Assembly: GCF_016863135.1 (NCBI RefSeq)
Contig: NZ_BOOH01000023.1
Coordinates: 186,001-250,000, forward strand
Length of the DNA: 64,000 nt
From: Planobispora longispora
GTDB taxonomy: Bacteria > Actinomycetota > Actinomycetes > Streptosporangiales > Streptosporangiaceae
Direction: 5' to 3'
The notes under the pieces were generated by a model, which had not been told where the DNA came from, made no database searches, and saw only the letters and a list, made by a program, of their open reading frames with translations. The position numbers and the translations under genes are program-made. This document shows, one piece after another, positions 63,626 to 64,000 of the stretch; the first letter of the stretch is position 1; each line of letters begins with the position of its first letter.

Positions 63626-64000
63626 CTACTCCGGACGGCCGAGCGCGGCGGCCGGCACCGGGATGGCCGGGAAGGGGTTGTCCGGCAGCAGGATCACCCG
63701 CCGCGCCCGGTCCGGCTGCATGGCGGCGTCCAGGTGCAGCAGCGCGGCGCCGACGCCGGCCGCGCCGACCATGTAGCCGGTGTCGGCCGAGACCTCGCCC
63801 GGGCGGAGCCGGCGGTAGGCCTGGTACCAGCGCATGCCCCGGCCGTCGGGGTCGGTCGCGTGGCCGATGAGGCTCCCGGCGAGGGTGCCGGCGAACTCCA
63901 GATACCGCTCCCGCCCGGTCGCCGCCCACAGCCCGACGAACAGCTCCAGCAGCCCGGCGGTGCCGCAGCACTGGCAGGCCGTGTTCCACAGCCCGGGCGC
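63626..64000 (-). CDS. LanC-like (lanthionine synthetase C family) protein, C-terminal part
   Basis: 125 codons reach the window edge, so the N-terminus is missing. The segment ACQCCGTAGLLELF resembles the LanC zinc site (the CHG/CC motif), followed by helical repeats GYMVGAAGVGAALLHLDAAM typical of the (alpha/alpha)6 barrel. LanC enzymes add Cys to dehydroamino acids to form lanthionine rings; standalone homologues of other function also exist. The end LLPDNPFPAIPVPAA is unremarkable. No precursor peptide is visible in this window. Confidence 0.75.
   Translation of the reverse strand, partial: APGLWNTACQCCGTAGLLELFVGLWAATGRERYLEFAGTLAGSLIGHATDPDGRGMRWYQAYRRLRPGEVSADTGYMVGAAGVGAALLHLDAAMQPDRARRVILLPDNPFPAIPVPAAALGRPE

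Overview
The window is high-GC DNA with many GTG starts, GGAGG-type ribosome sites and tightly overlapping ATGA/GTGA operons. It carries mycothiol ligase (mshC), a PAC2-family protein, the SCO1664-like / DUF3090 / MSMEG_4193-like trio, DUF3099 and a fabG-inhA type pair. This combination points to a soil actinomycete, most likely Streptosporangiales or a near relative; the genus cannot be fixed from the sequence alone. I see no tRNA, rRNA, insertion sequence, prophage or CRISPR array. It reads as ordinary chromosome with several uncharacterised operons.

Left part (1-15.4 kb): a truncated PfkB sugar kinase divergent from a TetR regulator; a small Ser/Thr-kinase-like protein; a Kef-type cation/proton antiporter; an operon-like run of site-2 protease, two-Rossmann flavoprotein, four-helix membrane protein and FHA protein; a RecB-type nuclease; a NarL-family two-component system; a double GNAT protein; and a membrane diguanylate cyclase. 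Next (15.4-27.6 kb) come two consecutive, complete oligopeptide ABC importer operons on the minus strand. They differ in gene order, but a nearly identical 16-bp motif lies upstream of each.

Centre (27.8-45.7 kb): a small membrane protein, a HAD phosphatase, cobalamin-dependent methionine synthase (metH), a universal stress protein and PAC2. An orphan TetR-like ligand domain then overlaps, tail to tail, a complete nitrate assimilation block: transporter, nitrate reductase, electron-transfer flavoprotein, NirB, NirD and a HemD-like/winged-helix regulator. Peptide deformylase and a cold-shock protein follow, ending at a strong bidirectional terminator.

Right part (45.7-64 kb): mshC with NRDE protein and the SCO1664/DUF3090/phosphomutase trio; an aldo-keto reductase; a secreted anchored protein of unknown role; fabG-fabI; tldD-tldE; an ethanolamine-permease-like transporter; an Ntn-hydrolase lipoprotein; dodecin; DUF3099; and a small RNA gene made of three C-rich-loop hairpins that resembles the actinobacterial 6C RNA. 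Molybdenum cofactor genes (a DUF6457-like gene, mobA, moaA), which would serve the nitrate reductase, flank a STAS protein and a winged-helix regulator. The window ends inside a LanC-like gene.

Genes that work together: moaA and mobA supply the cofactor used by the nitrate reductase; the HemD-like regulator probably ties the nitrate operon to nitrogen or siroheme state; the two-component system carries a palindromic site whose core recurs upstream of the small membrane protein at 28.4 kb; the FHA protein could read phosphorylation written by the nearby kinase. Several genes start 6-7 nt after a TANNNT element without a clear ribosome site, suggesting leaderless transcripts.
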